NCBI GenBank assembly: GCA_947568835.1
Contig: OX387603.1
Location: forward strand, 21,910,651-21,974,650
Reading direction: 5' to 3'
Source: Protonemura montana
Lineage: Eukaryota; Arthropoda; Insecta; Plecoptera; Nemouridae
Length of the DNA: 64,000 nucleotides
This document shows positions 48,546 through 60,211 of this stretch, piece by piece. The first letter of the stretch is position 1. Each line of letters opens with the position of its first letter. The notes under the pieces are model-generated. The model made no database searches and had not been told where the DNA came from. It saw only the letters and a program-made list of their open reading frames with translations. A program made the translations under genes and the position numbers.

Positions 48546-49881
48546 GACCGCGGATACAAATTGCTTTTCCCGGCCCGCGCCTCTCCTGTTTGCATGTGTC
48601 GCCGTGTTTCGGGTTCATTTCGCTGGAATATTAATTAACTTTGTGTTGTTTGGAGACATTTTTTCCATTTACTTTCTCTCGGATGCTCTGTCTAAAACAT
48701 CGAGCCTTTCTCCCCACTGAGTTGATGTTTTTCTGCGTCGATACCCTGCAGAACTCGGGAAACATTCTTACTCCCTTACATCATATCCTTTTTCTTTGTT
48801 TTTAATTACGTTTTCACGAGTCGTAGCTAGATTTTATTAGCCAGTTATTTTTTCGTAGTTTAAATTTTATTTTTTTTTAGGCCCAGAGGTCATTTTATTT
48901 AAAACGAGCCCATTTTCTTCCCACAAAATTTATTCAAAGACAGTAGTATATGTATAGATATATATATACTTTTTTAAATTCATTAGCTGAAGCCTTTTAA
49001 TTATCAGAGAGTTTTTTCATTCTCCTTGATTTGCCTTTCTTTCATCCCGTTTCCCTTCATTTTTAATTGCTAAAAATCCTAGCAAACTTAAGCCTGTAAT
49101 CTGCCACTTTCATACCGCGCTTTGTTCCGCCGCATTCTCTAATTAGTCGGATCATCCTGTACTCGTACGGATTTCTCCCCGAATCGCAACAACAACACGT
49201 GAATTGGGTTGTGGTGGTGGAGGTGGGGGGAGGCACCATCCACCGGCACTCATTTTATTCCCTGCTTCCGTGAGCCATCTCATCTCCATCAGTCTCAGCG
49301 TGATATCATGCATAGCCCCCCGATGAAGGGAACTTTCACAGACCCAGCCCACACTAAATCGATGCTAAAGCGATTACTCTACAAGTCTGCATCATAATTT
49401 AAACGTATTGACACCGAAGGGAGAGTAACTACACCACACATTCTTCCCCACGTTAACCGATATCGGCGCAATTTGCTCGCTCATCAGTAAAATCAATCCC
49501 ACTAAGTTTTGCGGCAAGGGCGTCGGTCTAATGTTTCATTTTATTAAAATGGGGCTACGCTGGCTGGACTTTCTTCCATCAATTCTCCGAGATAATCCCC
49601 AATAAACGTTGCCTTCAGCAAACTCCAAGCTTAGGAAAATGATGATCGAGATGACGTCGAGACAACTTACTACATCTTCTTGAAACTTGCCGAGCTAATC
49701 GTCCAAACCGTTGTCTCACTCCCTCTCTCTCCGTCTTGGGCTCGCGCGAAATCTGCACACGTCGTCTACTGAAAGCCGACTCGAATTGCAGCTAGCGGTG
49801 CTGATCCGTGTCGACGTCTTCGTCCTGCTTTTGAAGTGACGCTCAGAATGTTCAGCCAATGTCCTGCAGCTGCTCGTGCTG

Positions 49882-49946
49882 TCTTACCCCACAATCTAAC
49901 CCCACGGTCTTACCCCACGGTCTTACCCCCTGGTCTTACCGAGACC
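49882..49946. repeat. 13-bp minisatellite, five units
   Basis: The units TCTTACCCCACAA, TCTAACCCCACGG, TCTTACCCCACGG, TCTTACCCCCTGG and TCTTACCGAGACC follow each other without gaps. The middle units differ by 1-2 bases. It is a local expansion with no other signal. Confidence 0.9.
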
Positions 49947-52900
49947 GTGCACGCGGAGATCGCTGTTTATGTTTGACCCGATTATTTCTTAAGAAAGGCG
50001 CGTTTGTTGACAAATGACGGGGGTGGTATCCGTCAATTTCTTGCTCCCGTGCGCTTCTTGGTAAGCCATTCTCCATCCCACCCTATTGCCCTATCACGCA
50101 CCCTCTTGCCTCTTGTCGGCTGGCTGGTCGTGGTTTCCTGCGAAAGGGGATCGTCCCCAGCTTGCGGCCGTGGACCGCTTGCATCTGTCAATCTTTCTTC
50201 GCCTTGTTTGTTGTTTTAACGCGAGTGCCGCGAACTATCATTAAAGTTTGTCAGGTCAAGCGTCAATTTTCTGCCTAGCAGTACGAAAAACAGATGGTAT
50301 TTTATTGAAGCTGCGACAATTTCGAACGTTATCATAGAGCATCTTTGTTATTAAAAATATGTGTCGCCACCGAAATCTCAGTAAAAAGGCAGATGCTTCC
50401 TTTGAGATTGTTTTCTTTTTTAATGAACCGTTAAACTGTTAAAATTGTCAAACACCTTGTCAAAAAAAAGCAGGCATTTTATTTGAATCATTCCAAGTAA
50501 GGGATAGTATGAAATATTGTGCGATAAACCATTCGAGTATGAAACACGTGTGGTAGAAACCAGGCCACGTGCTGGTTCATTAATCTACTCATATCTGCGA
50601 TCATCCCTCGTTGTCAATATGGCGAGTGCTATTTTTAAAGGCGTCCGCTCAAGTGCCTTCTCGGTAGGTAATTATCTGGCAAGATGTCTTGTGTTTAGTA
50701 TTAGGGGGGTGGTTTAGTAAATACAGCCGCAAGACAGGATGCGGCCGGAACGTTTGGGGACGTTCGTGTCCTGATGAATCATCGGGGAAGTTTCTAAGGA
50801 AACATGTGTTTATTATAGTTCAGTGGATACAAAATGACAATATGTTGTTCCATCTATATCTCTCTTTTGAGCAAAAAAAATCTATATCTGTAACGTTTTG
50901 ATTTTACTCTGAGCGTTCCAGTTATTTTCTTGTCATATTTTCGTTCCATTCTCCGATAAGTTCTAAAATTGATCAGATCGAGTCGAACTTCAAGCTGCTG
51001 ATCCGAACGTCTTCAAACACTCTAGTAATATTATCAAGAAAGTTCAAGCTGTTATTGGTTTCAATCGCCCTAGAACCCCCCCAAGGACATATACACCTTG
51101 GAAGAAAAAACAGAAAAAAAATGTAAAAATATTCTCTCACTGTGCAAGAAAAGGTATGTTCACAGATCGTGGATTTCAGCGTCGCAGATGCTCCTTTCGT
51201 ATCTTCGCGTTGCTTGTCCTGTCTTCAATTCACACCGAGTGCGCTTGTAGCCAGGGGCTCGGGTCGACCCCAGCGTGGGGTTGTGACATGACAGGACATC
51301 ATAAGCGCCCGTCTAGACCGACCTAGCAACACAAGTTTCCACGACAGAGACCCCCCCCTCAGTCGCCAACTCTGCTGGCTCGATTCGCCAGCGCCCCACG
51401 AAACTCACTCAAAGAACTCGATTAATTTTCTGTTTGTTTTGTTATATGTACTGGGCCAATTTTGTATCAAAATCTGCTCGTGTACCCACAAAAACATAAC
51501 TACTTATCAACTTTCAACGAGTTTTTCACGCCTACAGCGAAATTGATTTTTAGCGTAGTATGCATGCCGCGCGCTAGGCAAGTACGACCTTTTAGAAGCG
51601 GTTTCCCGGCGTCCGCTCTTTGATAAAACACGAAATGTTTTATTAATTAGTTTCTCTTACACATACGCTTAAATTGCGTGTCATCAAAGTGTCCCCAGGG
51701 GAGGTGCAGCGAGTAGGTAGTGCTATAAACCCACCTTGACGCCGTATTCACGGTGGAAATTAAGAGGAACGTTCTTTATGGCCAGGAAATTTCGACGCGT
51801 CAAGCATGAATTGTCGCATTATTTTTGGATGTGAAACGAGCATTCGTCGCCCACTGGCGCTAGTCTCCATGCAGAGCGGGACTGAGCTTTACTGGTGTAC
51901 ACCCCGCTCATGTACACACGTGGACCAATTAATAATTCACGTATTAAGTGCGACCGCATTTCAAAGAGCGAAGAAACGGAATTATTCAGATGGTTTTATT
52001 TGCCCGAGAATGTGTAGGTAGGTGTGTGTGAGCTCTCCATATACCCATTTTCTGTTGTATGACTTTGGAAATCGTGAAATATTAAACTCGCCGATACAAA
52101 GGCATTGTGATATGCCAGATATGTACATATAAATTTTCATTCTCGTGCTCAAAGGAATTTTCTTCCTAACTTTTCCCAAAGCTTTTATCTCATGGCTCTG
52201 GCAGACTTACGATCTGGGTTAATCGTGGCTAGTTTGAATGCCTCAAAGATGCGATGATGGATGAGGAGACTTTCATTTCGTGGCCGAAACATTATGTAGA
52301 TGGTTCCTCCGTGCCTTCAGCCGTGACGAGACGTTGGAATTTTGGTTCGGTTTCGTCTCTAGATTATGGAAAGTTGTCTCGGTACATTATTTTCAGTAAA
52401 TATTTTCTCCGGTTTTCGACGAGGATCCAATCAGTTTGTTAATAAGACCCCTCGCGTTGAGGGGCTGGGCTTGCCATCATGTTGCAAATAAATACCTCCA
52501 CACTAACGGGGCGGAGGTAGCGGGAAGCTGCGTGAAGGACCGCCGCATCCTTGTGTGTTTAATCTTCTATTTTATTGGTAGACCAAGCCAACCGGCCTGC
52601 ACTCATCCCCAGTACGCCATTAAAGCAAATAAATTTGACTCTAGCAAACATAAAACTGTAGGTTTATAATATAATTACGGAGTAAATTTCAAATCATACC
52701 CGTTGCACGTACACTAGAGTGGTATGTGCAACATCTCAATTCACAAACAAGTACCTACCTGTGTGTGTACACGGAAATTTAATTATTGAATGTATGTACG
52801 CGAGCGCTAAACGCATAGTTTGTTTTCCAGTTGAGCTGGTTTTGCGCCAGCGACTGATGGTTTTCTGTTTTTCGAGTAAAATGAGATAAAAGTCAGTTGG

Positions 52901-54040
52901 ACTAATTATACGTTGGTGTGAAATGCCAGTGCTCGTGGCGACGGCCCGCGAGATTAACCAGTGTTCGGGAATAAAGCGCCGGGAAAAATGTGTTGCCCGC
53001 GCGTACGTCATTGTTACTTTGCCTATGGCTAGCCCTCTAAGTCTGTTTGCTTGCTGGGCATCGCTAAGGGCCGTCTGGAGGGGGATGGAGGGAGACCATG
53101 CGACGCGATACTCTCTAAATAATGGAAAATGGGTGTCGTAATTTATTGTATTTCTCAGGGCTTGTGGGCGGAAGAGTCGCACACAATCTAATTTTCTTTT
53201 ACTGGTATTCATCTATTCTTTTATCTTATGCAAGAGAAGTGTGTAAATTATGGTAATAAATGGCAGAGCTTATTCTGATCAAAAGTGGTTGTTTTTTCTT
53301 TTTTTTCGGGTCGGTCGGTTTTGGTTTCTGTGGCGCAACAAAAGTTTGCTCCCTCGGACCAAATAAAGACGTAAATGGGTCCATAAAACTCGCATGAATA
53401 ATGGAATAGAATTTCAGAGATCTTTTGAGATTTTTTCTATGTTTACTGTTTTTTCGTTTCGATTCGAGAAGTGAAATTGAACGAGTCGAAAGATTTCGGA
53501 AAGTAAACAGAGAGAGGAGATCAAAGAATAATTTTTTTAAGGAAACTTTTCGGAAGAAGACATTAGATGAAAGTAATAACCTATTAAGAGAACTTTTTCA
53601 AGCGTCCAGAGATTTCTAGGGTTGCGGGGCATTACGGCACACCGATGGGCTGAAAGAAAGGAAAGTATTCCAGCGATTCCAGTCTAGTAGAAGGACGGGA
53701 AACGTATTATCGTGAGCATAAACTCATTTCCCTGTCGTCTCGAAAGCAATTGACTCACAACACAATATGCCTGCTATTGTGTTTCATGGACTAGAACCGC
53801 TTCCATGTGTAAGCACTCGCCCATTCCCAAACTGCGACGATCGTGGTCTTTTTCATATTGCGGTAAAATTATTCAAAATCGTGTCCTAAATCGATTTGCT
53901 TGAAAGCATCCTTCCACAATTCAGAATTTCCACCAAAGAACAATCTCACAAAAGGCCGAGGCAAGAGAAAAGAAGTAAATAAAGGCAACTTTTCCTTAGG
54001 CTTTTCCTTGCGTGGTTTCTACGATTGTCCCATTGACTTT
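49947..54040. other. Non-coding DNA
   Basis: The longest open frame of the window lies here (52736-53212, minus, 158 codons). It shows no domain, no signal peptide and no codon bias I can see, and it ends in simple GT-rich sequence. Short GTAG/GT simple stretches are at 52016-52030 and 52745-52770. No mobile element was recognised. Confidence 0.6.
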
Positions 54041-54262
54041 ATGGCAGTAGCTGGCTCTCCAAGTAATTCGCCCTGTGATTGCGATGCCGCGGGTTCGAAT
54101 CCCCGGTGAGGTATTAGAGAATTTGCAACTTGTAAACTTGCCAAGAATTCGCGTGCAAAGAATTTGTGCCTGCCATCCTCCTAGTGGGCAACTTGAGCAG
54201 GCCATTATTGTAAACGCATGGGCAGATAACGGAACGCTAGAAAACAGTCAAGCCCGACAATA
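54041..54262 (+). mobile_element. tRNA-derived SINE
   Basis: TAGCTGGCTCTCC (near 54048) acts as an A box and GGTTCGAATCC (54092-54102) is a consensus B box. TTCGAAT is flanked by GGG/CCC of a T arm. A unique body of about 150 bp follows, with GCCTGCCATCCTCCTAGTGG and GAGCAGGCC, and it ends in ACAATAAAATT. The layout of tRNA head, body and A-rich tail is that of a SINE. I could not find a clear target duplication. No homologous body occurs elsewhere in the window. Confidence 0.6.
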
Positions 54263-55338
54263 AAATTACTTATTTTTAGCATTTCATTTCGTTTTTTTTT
54301 TTAGGACCACTTACCCAAGATATACACAACTATATACATCCCTTGGTTCCTCCGGCATATATATATATATAGGATCTTGATTAACTTTAACTTTGAACCA
54401 ATACGTCTTTGCCCATTAAAGTAATCTAAACTTGCTCGTAAAGTTGCCCATCTAATTAGCCCTTTGACCCTCCGTTGTGGGCAGCTATCTCAGTTCCTGC
54501 GGTTTTCCGTAAACCAAAGGTCTGAATCTTAATTACAATACATGAACAAGAATTTACAATACAAAAATTTCTACATGGGAGCTAAAAAATATCATTTTTA
54601 TGTTTCTCAAAAAGGACTGAGATATCTGATGACACGAAGGGTTCATTATTGGATACATAATTGAGACTTGCTTGTGTATTATGTGAAGCGAAGAAATTGA
54701 GGAATCAAGATTCAAGAAGAATAAACAAGTCCGATAAGAAAATTATTTCCCTAACCTTTTAGCTCAAAGAGCCACCACCTCTTTCCAGCTTCCTTGGTGT
54801 TACATGACCTCTCCTTTGAAAGTGGCTCCCAAAAGTTATGAACCAGGCACCTCCACCTCGCCGAGTCCTAAGCCGAGAAACTGACTGCGTGGGATGTCCT
54901 GAAAGTAAATGCCATGACACACTTCTTGCTAGTCCTGGACAGGAGCAACCCAGGGGAGTGTTTTTGAGAGCAGGTGCTCAGATACTAGCTGTCAACGGCG
55001 ACGTCTACCTTCATAATGTTCGGCGTCGTCGACGTCGTCGCTCATTCCTGTCTCAAGGCTTCCATCCCATCCCCTAGCACAAGACTTTAAGTGTGAAACA
55101 TGTCCAACGAGCAGGTAATTATCACCCAGGTGAAAGGCTGACATTCGCGAAATATTTATGGTTATTTAGTGTTTTATTATTTCGTCTCTTCAGTTTGGAA
55201 GGGTCTATGGCCTATAACTAGAATTTATCGCCGACTAGAAGTGCATGCGAAAGTTTGGGCATTTAGGATTTAGCCAAGATAAAAGGTGCCAGATGTGTCA
55301 AAAACTTTCATTTTCATTGATTGCTTGATTAGTGGGGT
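54263..55338. other. Non-coding DNA with AT repeat and CG island
   Basis: A T10 run lies just after the tRNA-derived SINE. (AT)n is at 54357-54371. A CG island at 54997-55042 reads GGCGACGTC and GGCGTCGTCGACGTCGTCGC. A 79-codon + frame crosses the island and has an Arg run that simply reflects the CG repeat. Confidence 0.6.
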
Positions 55339-55613
55339 TCAACGACGCACTATTTTGACAACGGTGCTTGTGACACTGATCTATTGGCGTCGGTGATTTT
55401 TGGTGATGAACTTAACCTAGCCTAGAAAGGAGAAGAGGAAACCCGGTGCCTGCTACTGTTGGAGGGCACCAAGGTAGCCAACGGCTTAAAGTCTCTTTCG
55501 AAAGACAGTGCAACGCGAACAACAGGAATAATCCACATATTCATGTTGTCGCAAGGTTGAATTGAAATTGGCGAATGAAGTTGTTGTACTAACTTTCATC
55601 GCTTCAACCTCCA
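55339..55613 (-). mobile_element. 5S-derived SINE family copy, 5'-truncated
   Basis: The minus strand matches the body and 3' end of the element at 44499. It has AACTTCATTCGCC-like, CGTTGCACTG, AAAGAGACTTTAAGCCGTTG, GGTGCCC, AGGCTAGGTTAAGTTCATC, ATCACCGACGCCAATAG and TTGTCAAAATAGTGCGTCGTTG. The 5S head is absent and the triplet run before the tail is shortened. It is the most diverged copy in the window. Confidence 0.75.
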
Positions 55614-56740
55614 TTTCGTTTTGAAAAAAATAAAATTGAAATTAACTGATATTTTTCTTGAGAATCAAGTGTGCTGGGAAAAATGTGAACATTAATTATT
55701 TGCGTATGCCTAAGCTATTTTCCTTGTTTGAATTTTTGGAAAAATACTAAAAGTTTTCCCCGCCTAATTATTTTCTGGTTTGAATAATTGATCAAGATTT
55801 AATGCGTCCTGCCTGGTGATAGCGGCGTTAATGGAACGGAAGTTTTATCTTATTAAAATAATTAACATTTTTCGGTTGACTATGAATAACCAAATATGTC
55901 CTCAGCTTCCAAAATTGTATAATTTAACTTTCTTTTTATCCAGTCCATCTAACTCATTATGCAAATAGGCTCAAAAAGTTCAAACGAAAACTTCAAAATT
56001 GGTGCTGTGACAAAAATTGTTTCTTGGGGCATTTTCTATATAATTCGATTTCAAAATATAACAAAAAAAATTGTTTTTCATTGCCCATCTTTATTTTGAA
56101 AAAAAAAAATATTGTCGGTTTCAAAACAACCAACGTCCATTATAATTCAACGTTCGTGGAATTTCGCTTCTCTCTTCCTTGAGAAGACTTGAAAGATATG
56201 AATTTTTCAACCAAAACATAGGTCAGCTATCCTCCAATAAGCATGTAACGAATATTGTGTAGCTGAACATCACCTATAAATTCAAATCAAAACACAAACC
56301 AACCATAAAGAGAGTCCCACCGCGATTTTGAGGTCCTCTCGTGACTTTTTCCTGTCACGCTCTCGCCATCCGTCTTCCAACACAATTCTGTTGGGCCAAT
56401 GCATTCGTTAAATAATAAAATATCCGCCAAGGCAGGATTCTATCATCGTCCCCAGTCGCCAGCTAGCGCCACCGTAGGGACTGAAAAGTTGGAAACACAA
56501 GGAATGCTCAATTGTTTGGCCCGAGCCCACGCGAAGAATGGGCCGCAATTGAGTTTCGAGCGGCTGTTTCTCTTGGCGCTCTTGGCCCTTGTCTCACCCC
56601 CTTTCTGACTTGTCCTGCGCGATTGTGGAACTAAATTAACCATGTCTTTGATGTTGTGGAGAAAACCACGTTGATTTTGCAATTCGTTCTGTGCGTTATA
56701 GGTGTACCTAATCCTCGTCAAAGTCTGCCAACAAGCAATT
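55614..56740. other. Non-coding AT-rich DNA
   Basis: A/T-rich, with an A9 run at 56099-56108 and no frame above 92 codons. It leads into the branch-point and acceptor signals of the third ratchet candidate. Confidence 0.6.
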
Positions 56741-56829
56741 ATACTAATTTCGTGTATTTCCTTTTTCAGGTAAGTGGCTTAGAGGCTGGACCTTGTATAG
56801 TGAGCCATTACAAGGTTATTTCATTTTCG
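56741..56829 (+). other. Candidate ratchet point with RS-exon, site 3
   Basis: The branch-point match TACTAAT (56742-56748) precedes TTTCCTTTTTCAG, ending at 56769. GTAAGTGG follows directly. A second donor, TTCG/GTAAGTGG, lies at 56829/56830. The 60-nt stretch between them is what recursive splicing by exon definition needs (an RS-exon). It is also a multiple of three and open in two frames, so an ordinary 60-nt cassette exon is possible. This is the most complete splice-signal set in the window and argues that a gene is transcribed on the + strand. Confidence 0.6.
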
Positions 56830-59800
56830 GTAAGTGGAAAAACTGTATTAAATTAGCGGGTGCTTCTCTCGTATCAACTATTTAAGAGCTCAATGGAGTA
56901 AGCATCTAGCACAGATTAAATTGTTTTCTCCAATATTTCATACGTAACGGGTACACTGAGTCGCAAAGTTTTCGTTTCACAAAGTTAGATATCTCAAAAG
57001 AGCAAAACGGTTTGAAGCAATACTAAAAAGAATTAAACGTATACTGCCATAAACCCAGTTCTTTTTGTTTCAAGCAAATAAAGTCGTTTCCAACTCTAAG
57101 TAGTGAATTCATTCGGGAACGGTTGTCTACGTAAGACGTGTTCTTGTCTTCGTTGCATCCGCACTGCTCATGCTTGGCATTTATGACTTCAAGGTTCGAG
57201 GTTCGATTCTCATGATGTCGCACGGGGGTAGCAGAGCAGGGCAGGGGATAGTATTACTGATCGGAGCAATTGATTTGCTGACGAGCTATCGAATTGGAAC
57301 GGCGAACAGTGAGGGGGTGGGGGGCGACTGAAAGCTATCATGACTAGTAAGAGGATGATACGTTTTAAGTTGTATGCGAACATCTAGAGAAGAAACTATA
57401 ACTGCACCTCGAGATTAGAACGAAGTAAAAGAAACTTCTAGACTACTTTACTGCGAAGAACCAAGAGCTGGTTGAGTCAATTAGATCTTCGTGTAATTCA
57501 TGCTGCATTGCAGATACAGACAGGCATGTTCTTCTTTTTAACAAGATTTTATTCGTAAGCTTTTCACCTTAGTTTTTGGAACATATTGTGCAGCCGTTTT
57601 AATTGTTATTTTACGACGGTGTTTTGGGTTTGCAAAATTTGAAAATTGAAAATTAAATGTCGCACACGTAAATGTTATCGGCGACGACTGAAATTCGTGA
57701 CGACATTCGCCGCTGGATAAACATGCGTGAGATAATTCGATACCGAAGCCTTTTGTGTTTTAATAACATCTGAGGCAGCCTCGTGAAACGCTGCCTCGCA
57801 CGAGAGCTTGCACAGAGCGTGCCGAAATCTAATATTGAACGGTTTTAAAGCAGATCAAAATGGGAAAATCTGGCAAAGAAGAGACGGGTAGAATGCGATT
57901 TACCTCCCTACCTCCTCAAAAAAAAACCGTGGCAAACTTTGAATCATGCCTCGCGTGTGGCTTGGCGAAGGTATATTCACTTTTAGCCGAATGTATTCAA
58001 CTTCCAATCTCTTTACTCCCACATGCTCCACTGTGATGTGGTATGGATTTTATCAGATGGGACGAAACTCGTGCTCCCAGTGCGGATTCAACTTAAACAT
58101 ATCAAAGGGAGTAGGAAAGGCACGGTATCTCGAGCGGGCATCGAACTAGGGCCACTCGCCGCGCGCCACACTGGTCCATGTGGGAACAAACCAAGGACTC
58201 GCTTAAATCATCCCAACTCTCTCCCGAAAGTACGAGCGCCGAGACACACGCTTTAGGGATATTCTAGTATCGAGGTATTTCAATGATCCTTTTCGCAAAA
58301 CGAGCAATGGTTTTACTAGTGCTCGTTGTAAACTGATTTCCGTGCCGGTTTCCGTTTTGTGGGTGGGTTGAAAGGTCATTTTTTCCCTCCGTTGTCGTAT
58401 GCTTATAAAAGCAAAATCTTTGGTCATATATCTTATGGAGTGCACAAATTGGCGACGATATTTCTTCGGCACATAGACCCGCAGCCAGAGACCCACCGTT
58501 TTCTAAATGAGTCAATTTAAACCATTCTAAACGTGAAACACACAAAAGAAGGGTACTAGAGTAAACTTACTTTGCCAGTGTAATGGGGTGATCTTTCTTC
58601 GCATGTTGGAAATAGGGTAATATTAAGAGTTAAGGACGTAGTTGAGATGTCAGGAAGTATACTTTTACAAGACATGCATCCTGGGAAGATTGTCGCCCCA
58701 GCTGCAGAAGCGTGTTAAGAGGGTGGAGTTCGAAAGGGGTGAGGAAGGTGATCTTTCAGAGTTAGCGGTAATTCATTGCGCCCCAATAAAACCCCACCCT
58801 ATTAAGATCCCGCCTCTGCTTCACTTTAAAAGATCCTGCCGATACTGATACCCGCGGATTCTTTTCATCGGTAGGATATGATAAATGATTTTCCAAAAGC
58901 CTGGTATTCTGCAACAAAAAAATGCTAGACCCATGACAACTGTTTTATTTGTCTATGCAAATCTGTCAATTCGCAAAAAAGTTTTTTTTCGACTGTTAAA
59001 TGGATAATGTTTTATTAAGATGGTTTATTTTCAATACGCTAAAAATGAATAAAAATCTGTATATTTTAAAACAAATTTTAATAATTTCAAACAATAATTC
59101 TGCGGAATAAATGTTTAATAGTGGTTATTCAAATTTGTTTTCCATTCCCTAGAAAATTTGAGTTAATGAGTATAATAAATTATCATTTTAAAACCGAGCA
59201 GTAAGTTGGTAGGTTGTTTTGTGTACTTATCCACTCTCCTAGAAGGCTGATTACCGGCTTAGAAGCAGCCAACGTCGGGCGTCGGCGTCGCGGCGCTGGT
59301 ATTATGAGTCGGGTCGAATACTTTTCCTGACTTGGAAAGCTTAGCGTAAGGCATTATGATTAGCCATCTAAACCCAGGGGTATTCAAACAATAAATAACA
59401 TTAATTTCCAACCGTTTCTTAGACTAGAGATTTTGTCTTCGCTATATATCGCCTAATTTCTCCGGCGCTCGCAATTTTCCGCTACACTGAACTGACTTTT
59501 CGACCGTTAATTTTGAAATGTTTGGTTATATTTTCGTTGTGACAGAACTAATTAAGTATATTGTGACCCTACATAATGATGTATATTGCAACAAGGGAAA
59601 AAGGGACATGTCCGAGCTAAGAGAAGAGCTCAAGGGAGCGCAAAGTTTAGCAGAGCTTGAAAGCTTTGAAACTTAATCATGGCTTTTGGGATGGAGTAGC
59701 TGCAATTTAGACGCGACCCACGCTCGCGCTCACAAATTCAGCTGATTTTCCCAAAAGTTTCCCAAGAATTTTCCATGTCGAACGAGAAACGTCTGAAAAG

Positions 59801-60205
59801 TACACCACGATCGCGGCACTCGTCTGCCACCGCAAAGAATTGCAATCTCCTCTTTTCAAGCAACGTTATATACACAGCAGACCTTCCCACGCAAAGAAAA
59901 ACTGTGAGAATAGTACAGCGTGAAGTATATTTATACATCTCATGGGGCTATCTGCTTTAAACTATGCCCCCTTTGAGAATAATTGGCACACACATCGTGT
60001 TGCAATGTTTACTGCACCGAAGGAAGCTTAATTCCCTGTGATCGGAAATTGCGACGGCGAGCTTGGGTGTGGTTGTTGGAGCATATCCTTGGATCCTTCG
60101 CGGGTTTCCGCCGTCCACTTCTAATGGATGACTAGCCTTCACCGCTAGTTGGAAAATCCATGATTGGATAATCAGTTTTTATGAGTCAGTGCGCGTGCAG
60201 CGTTC
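56830..60205. other. Non-coding DNA
   Basis: Frames stay below 100 codons. GAGGTTCGATTCTC at about 57196 looks like a lone Pol III B box without a good A box. A tRNA-like minus element is at 58120-58185 and a CG island (GTCGGGCGTCGGCGTCGCGG) at about 59275-59294. AT-rich DNA fills 58.9-59.2 kb. Confidence 0.55.
58120..58185 (-). repeat. Possible tRNA-like SINE head
   Basis: On the minus strand, AGTTCGATGCC (58137-58147 on +) fits a B box preceded by TGGCGCGCGGCGAGTGG, which could be a degenerate A box. The boxes are closer than in a tRNA. There is no cloverleaf. Confidence 0.25.
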
Positions 60206-60211
60206 ATTTTT
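60206..60211 (+). repeat. 6-bp target-site duplication, left
   Basis: ATTTTT directly precedes the GGG terminus of the transposon and recurs exactly at 60949-60954. Confidence 0.85.

Larger units (their letters stand above)
44948..49880. other. Non-coding DNA with repeat-motif cluster and CG islands
   Basis: CG islands lie at about 46250-46325 (GGCGGCGTCGGGAG, GCGTCGCGACGTC, GACGTCACGCGG) and 48488-48545 (GCGACGTCTCCG, GCGCGTCG, TGACGTCGCTACGCCGGCGTC). The longest frame, 48125-48595 on minus (156 codons), runs through the second island and has no domain. A weak first-exon candidate lies at 45985-46044. Nothing else could be assigned. Confidence 0.55.

Noticed and set aside
48125..48595. 156-codon minus frame
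   Set aside because: It runs through a CG island, which removes stop codons in several frames at once. The peptide has no recognisable family features.
52736..53212. Longest open frame (158 codons, minus strand)
   Set aside because: No domain, signal or codon bias. By simple stop-codon statistics several frames of this length are expected in 64 kb of random DNA.
57190..57215. Consensus-like Pol III B box GAGGTTCGATTCTC
   Set aside because: No A box at a tRNA-like distance and no cloverleaf arms.
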